Origin: JAKVCB01 sp963578605
GTDB lineage: Bacteria; Planctomycetota; Planctomycetia; Pirellulales; Lacipirellulaceae
Length of the DNA stretch: 7,456 nucleotides
NCBI GenBank assembly: GCA_963578605.1
Contig: CAUZEA010000190.1
Coordinates: 1 to 7,456, forward strand
Reading direction: 5' to 3'
This document shows, one piece after another, positions 5,503 through 7,456 of this stretch (position 1 is its first letter; every line of letters starts with the position of its first letter). The position numbers and the translations under genes were made by a program. The notes beneath the pieces were generated by a model, which had not been told where the DNA came from, did no database searches, and saw only the letters and a program-made list of their open reading frames with translations.

Positions 5503-7119
5503 CTACGGACTGATGCCCACCCGTCCGGCCCAGTCATTGTACATCCCAGACATCTCTTGCACGCGTGCTGACTCTTGATTCGCCAGATCGTCCATTTCGG
5601 TACGATCTTTTTGCATGTCATAGAGCTCCCAGGGTTGATCTCTCTCGGAAACCAACTTCCACGAGTCGGCCCGGACGGCGCGGCGGCCTGCGTATTGCCA
5701 GAAAAGCGTCTTGTGGCCCTCCCGTGTTTTTCCCTTTAAAACCGGCAGCAAACTCTTCCCTTCCAGGGGCAGGATTGGCTTGTCGTTCCACTGGCGGGGA
5801 TAGGCGATCCCTGTCGCGTCGAGGCAGGTGGCCATGATGTCCATCACGTGACTGACTTCGTGCGTAATGGCTCCGCCTGGGGTGACGGTGGTCGGCCAGT
5901 GTACGATCAGCGGCACGGCGATTCCGCCTTCGTGGGTCGCCTGCTTGTAGCCGCGAAAAGGCGTCGTGCTCACGTTGGCCCATGCCGGGCCGTAGGTTGC
6001 AAAGGTGTCGTGGGGCCCCGGCATGATCGAGGGATCGTTACCGGCCCGCATCGGATGGTCGTCGCGGCGCCAACTGCCGCCGCGCACGGACCGATCAAGC
6101 CCCTGGCTGGTAGGTCCTCCCCGGTCATCTCCTTGACTCGCCGCGCCGTTGTCCGAAAGAAAAAGAATGAGTGTGTTTCGCTCGACCTCGGCGGTGCGAA
6201 GTGCCTCAAGGACACGGCCGACGTTCTGGTCCAGGCAATCAATTTGCGCCGCGTACACCGCCATTCGCTCGGCTTGCCATGACTTGTTCGTCTCATCCTC
6301 CCAGGGCCCAATGCGCTGGTCGCGCGGCGGAAGCCGCCACGCCGGATCGATCAGCCCCAGTTGGAGTAATTGCTCGTGACGCTGCTTCCGAATTGCGTCC
6401 CAGCCCGCATCGCTGTACAGCTTGCGATACTTGGCAATGTCGGCCGGTTTGGCGTGCAGCGGCCAGTGTGGCGCCATGTAGGCCAGGTAAAGGAAGAAGG
6501 GCTGCTCTTTTTCAACCGCTTCATCAATAAACTGTACGGCGAAGTCGGTCAGCTGGTCGGTGTTGTAATAGCCCTTAGACGGGATCTCGTAGGGCTCGTC
6601 GTCCAAAAACCACCATGCGCAACGGACGCCGTCGAAGTAACTGTTCGGGCCGTTGCCCTGCAGGCCGAAGTAGCGGTCAAGGCTCCGGTGATCTGCAACT
6701 TCCGGGTTTGCCCACTTGCCCACCATCAACATGTTGCCCGCCATCATCGTGTGGTAGCCATTCTCATGGAGCACCTCGTCGATCGTCACGCCCCGGTCAT
6801 TTCTTGTGCCGTTCCAACTGTGGATGTCCACCTGGTGGTGGTACAGGCCGGTAAGCATCGAGGCCCGCGAGATTCCGCACACGGAACAGCTGTAGAATTG
6901 GCTGAACCGCAACCCTCCCGCCGCGAGGCGGTCGATATTGGGCGTCTTAATCTCACTGCCGTAACAACCCAGGTCCGAAAAACCCATATCGTCAGCAACG
7001 ATGAGCACTATATTCGGACGCGTGGCCGCGGGCACATCACCCGCACCCATCACGCAAAAGAAAACCAGCGCTGCCGATGGTCCCATACCGCGGGCGAATA
7101 AATCTTTGGTCTTTACCAT
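5503..7119 (-). CDS. Secreted sulfatase with a non-standard C-G-I-S-R active-site motif
   Basis: A full-length member of the formylglycine-dependent sulfatase family, 538 residues from this start. The first 32 or so residues are a signal peptide (MVKTKDLFARG, then PSAALVFFCVMGAG). RPNIVLIVADDMGFSD supplies D43 and D44 as metal ligands. Also present are APHWPLHA (H218), SDNGA (D323, N324), GYKQATHEGGIAVP (K392) and the C-terminal WELYDMQKDRTEMDDLA signature. Two active-site departures stand out. The modification site reads C81-G-I83-S-R85, with Ile where Pro or Ala is expected. K135 sits in GKWA, where GKWH normally supplies a catalytic His. The start was set at 7119 because the basic signal-peptide start follows it; an in-frame ATG at 7158 would add 13 residues encoded by a tandem repeat. 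GGAG lies only two bases before the 7119 ATG, so the start is uncertain. It is the first minus-strand gene of the cluster and diverges from the transposase. Fold certain, activity doubtful. Confidence 0.93.
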   Translation of the reverse strand: MVKTKDLFARGMGPSAALVFFCVMGAGDVPAATRPNIVLIVADDMGFSDLGCYGSEIKTPNIDRLAAGGLRFSQFYSCSVCGISRASMLTGLYHHQVDIHSWNGTRNDRGVTIDEVLHENGYHTMMAGNMLMVGKWANPEVADHRSLDRYFGLQGNGPNSYFDGVRCAWWFLDDEPYEIPSKGYYNTDQLTDFAVQFIDEAVEKEQPFFLYLAYMAPHWPLHAKPADIAKYRKLYSDAGWDAIRKQRHEQLLQLGLIDPAWRLPPRDQRIGPWEDETNKSWQAERMAVYAAQIDCLDQNVGRVLEALRTAEVERNTLILFLSDNGAASQGDDRGGPTSQGLDRSVRGGSWRRDDHPMRAGNDPSIMPGPHDTFATYGPAWANVSTTPFRGYKQATHEGGIAVPLIVHWPTTVTPGGAITHEVSHVMDIMATCLDATGIAYPRQWNDKPILPLEGKSLLPVLKGKTREGHKTLFWQYAGRRAVRADSWKLVSERDQPWELYDMQKDRTEMDDLANQESARVQEMSGMYNDWAGRVGISP

Positions 7120-7121
7120 TG

Positions 7122-7168
7122 CTCCAGTCAACCGTCCAAGTGTACTCCAGTCAACCATCGCAAGTGTA
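7122..7168. repeat. Tandem repeat, two copies of 23/24 bases, over the sulfatase start region
   Basis: Copy 1 (7122-7144) and copy 2 (7145-7168) abut directly. Both begin CTCCAGTCAACC and end CAAGTGTA; they differ only in the few bases between. On the minus strand each copy contains GGTTGACTGGAG, including TTGACT, which resembles a -35 box, but I see no matching -10 box. The copies lie immediately upstream of the favoured sulfatase ATG at 7119 and would encode the N-terminus if the ATG at 7158 were used. They could be a paired regulator-binding site or a simple duplication, perhaps linked to the nearby insertion sequence. Confidence 0.65.
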
Positions 7169-7219
7169 CGCCCAGGAGAACTGCAAAGTAATTTTCACCG
7201 AACGCTAGGCTGAATTTCT

Positions 7220-7268
7220 GGGTAGAGGCTTTTGCAGGGGGGTTCTTTTCTTGGAAGGAGCCTCTCCC
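7220..7268 (+). promoter_or_regulatory. Hairpin overlapping the transposase ribosome binding site
   Basis: GGG plus AGAGGCT (7220-7230, with T7223 bulged) pairs with AGCCTCTCCC (7259-7268) in ten base pairs around a loop of 28 bases. The right arm takes in the end of the Shine-Dalgarno sequence (7253-7260) and stops at the base before the GTG start. In a long message the structure would hinder translation of the transposase. The pairing is read directly; the role is inferred. Confidence 0.45.
7253..7260 (+). promoter_or_regulatory. Ribosome binding site of the transposase
   Basis: GGAAGGAG, eight bases before the GTG at 7269. It is the strongest Shine-Dalgarno sequence in the window and supports a GTG start for the transposase. 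Confidence 0.65.
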
Positions 7269-7456
7269 GTGCATGCAGCTACTCTTCTCGATTCGTTTTC
7301 TCAGCTCGCCGATCCCCGTTGCCGCCGGAGTGTACGGCATCCCTTTGCTGGTATCGTCGTCTTGATGCTATTGGGCATGCTGGCGCGAATTCGTGAAATG
7401 GAAGTGCTTGTCCGCTGGGCGGTCGTTCATTGGGACCAGCTCAAGGAGCCCTTGGG
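7269..7456 (+). CDS. ISAs1-type transposase, N-terminal part, cut by the window edge
   Basis: The first 62 codons of an open frame starting with GTG, preceded by a strong ribosome binding site. The protein opens with LLDSFSQLADPRCRRSVRHP, followed by FAGIVVLMLLGMLARIREME and then VRWAVVHWDQLKEPLG. This closely resembles the conserved N-terminal domain found before the DDE nuclease in ISAs1-family transposases (leucine-rich start, DPR-x-RR-x-x-RHP, a hydrophobic helix, then a W-containing helix). The catalytic DDE residues would lie beyond the right edge, so intactness cannot be judged. It runs divergently from the sulfatase gene. The left end of the element should lie between about 7160 and 7250, but I could not fix a terminal inverted repeat without the other end. 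Confidence 0.82.
   Translation, partial: MHAATLLDSFSQLADPRCRRSVRHPFAGIVVLMLLGMLARIREMEVLVRWAVVHWDQLKEPL

Larger units (their letters stand above)
7169..7268 (+). mobile_element. Probable left end of an ISAs1-family insertion sequence (boundary not fixed)
   Basis: The transposase start is close to the sulfatase start, so the left end of the element must fall in this short divergent region or slightly to its left. Candidate ends include the stretch beginning CAGGGGGG at 7235 and the one around TAGGCTGAATTTC at 7206. Neither can be confirmed because the right end and any target duplication are outside the window. The range given is the region in which the end is likely to lie, not a measured boundary. 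Confidence 0.35.

Noticed and set aside
6370..7101. Plus-strand open frame of 243 codons opposite the sulfatase
   Set aside because: Antisense to the sulfatase N-terminal half; reads as a mirror of its codon usage.

Overview
The window looks like a piece of a planctomycete genome (Planctomycetota, probably Pirellulales-like). This is an inference from gene content. Two secreted sulfatases, a BNR-repeat sialidase, a CocE/NonD-type hydrolase and a Tat-exported TIM-barrel isomerase sit together in moderately GC-rich DNA, with wide gaps and few strong ribosome binding sites. No rRNA, tRNA, CRISPR array or origin was seen.

Layout. All five enzyme genes lie on the minus strand, so transcription runs right to left. 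In that order they are: a complete sulfatase (5503-7119, possibly to 7158); a gap of about 690 bases with repeats and palindromes but no convincing gene (4809-5502); a five-Asp-box sialidase (3540-4808); an S15/CocE-type alpha/beta hydrolase (1498-3441); a hydroxypyruvate-isomerase-like TIM barrel with a twin-arginine signal (372-1340); and the N-terminal 84 codons of a second sulfatase that leaves the window at its left edge (1-254). On the plus strand, diverging from the first sulfatase, the N-terminus of an ISAs1-type transposase begins at 7269 and leaves at the right edge.

How the genes may work together. Every enzyme gene has an export signal. A sulfatase would remove sulfate, a sialidase would remove terminal sialic acid or a related residue, the CocE-type hydrolase could cleave an ester or amide, and the TIM-barrel protein could isomerise or epimerise a sugar. 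This would suit a module for degrading a sulfated, decorated glycan. The gaps between genes (about 100-160 bases, and about 690 after the first sulfatase) mean a single operon is not proven.

Most interesting points. The complete sulfatase has C-G-I-S-R where C-x-P/A-x-R is expected, and GKWA where GKWH is expected, so its maturation and catalysis are in doubt. A near-identical tandem 23/24-base repeat covers its start region. The transposase ribosome binding site is partly enclosed in a 10-bp hairpin that stops just before the start codon, a known way of muting transposases. The large gap holds repeat-like inverted sequences. I found no clear evidence of an entirely new system.
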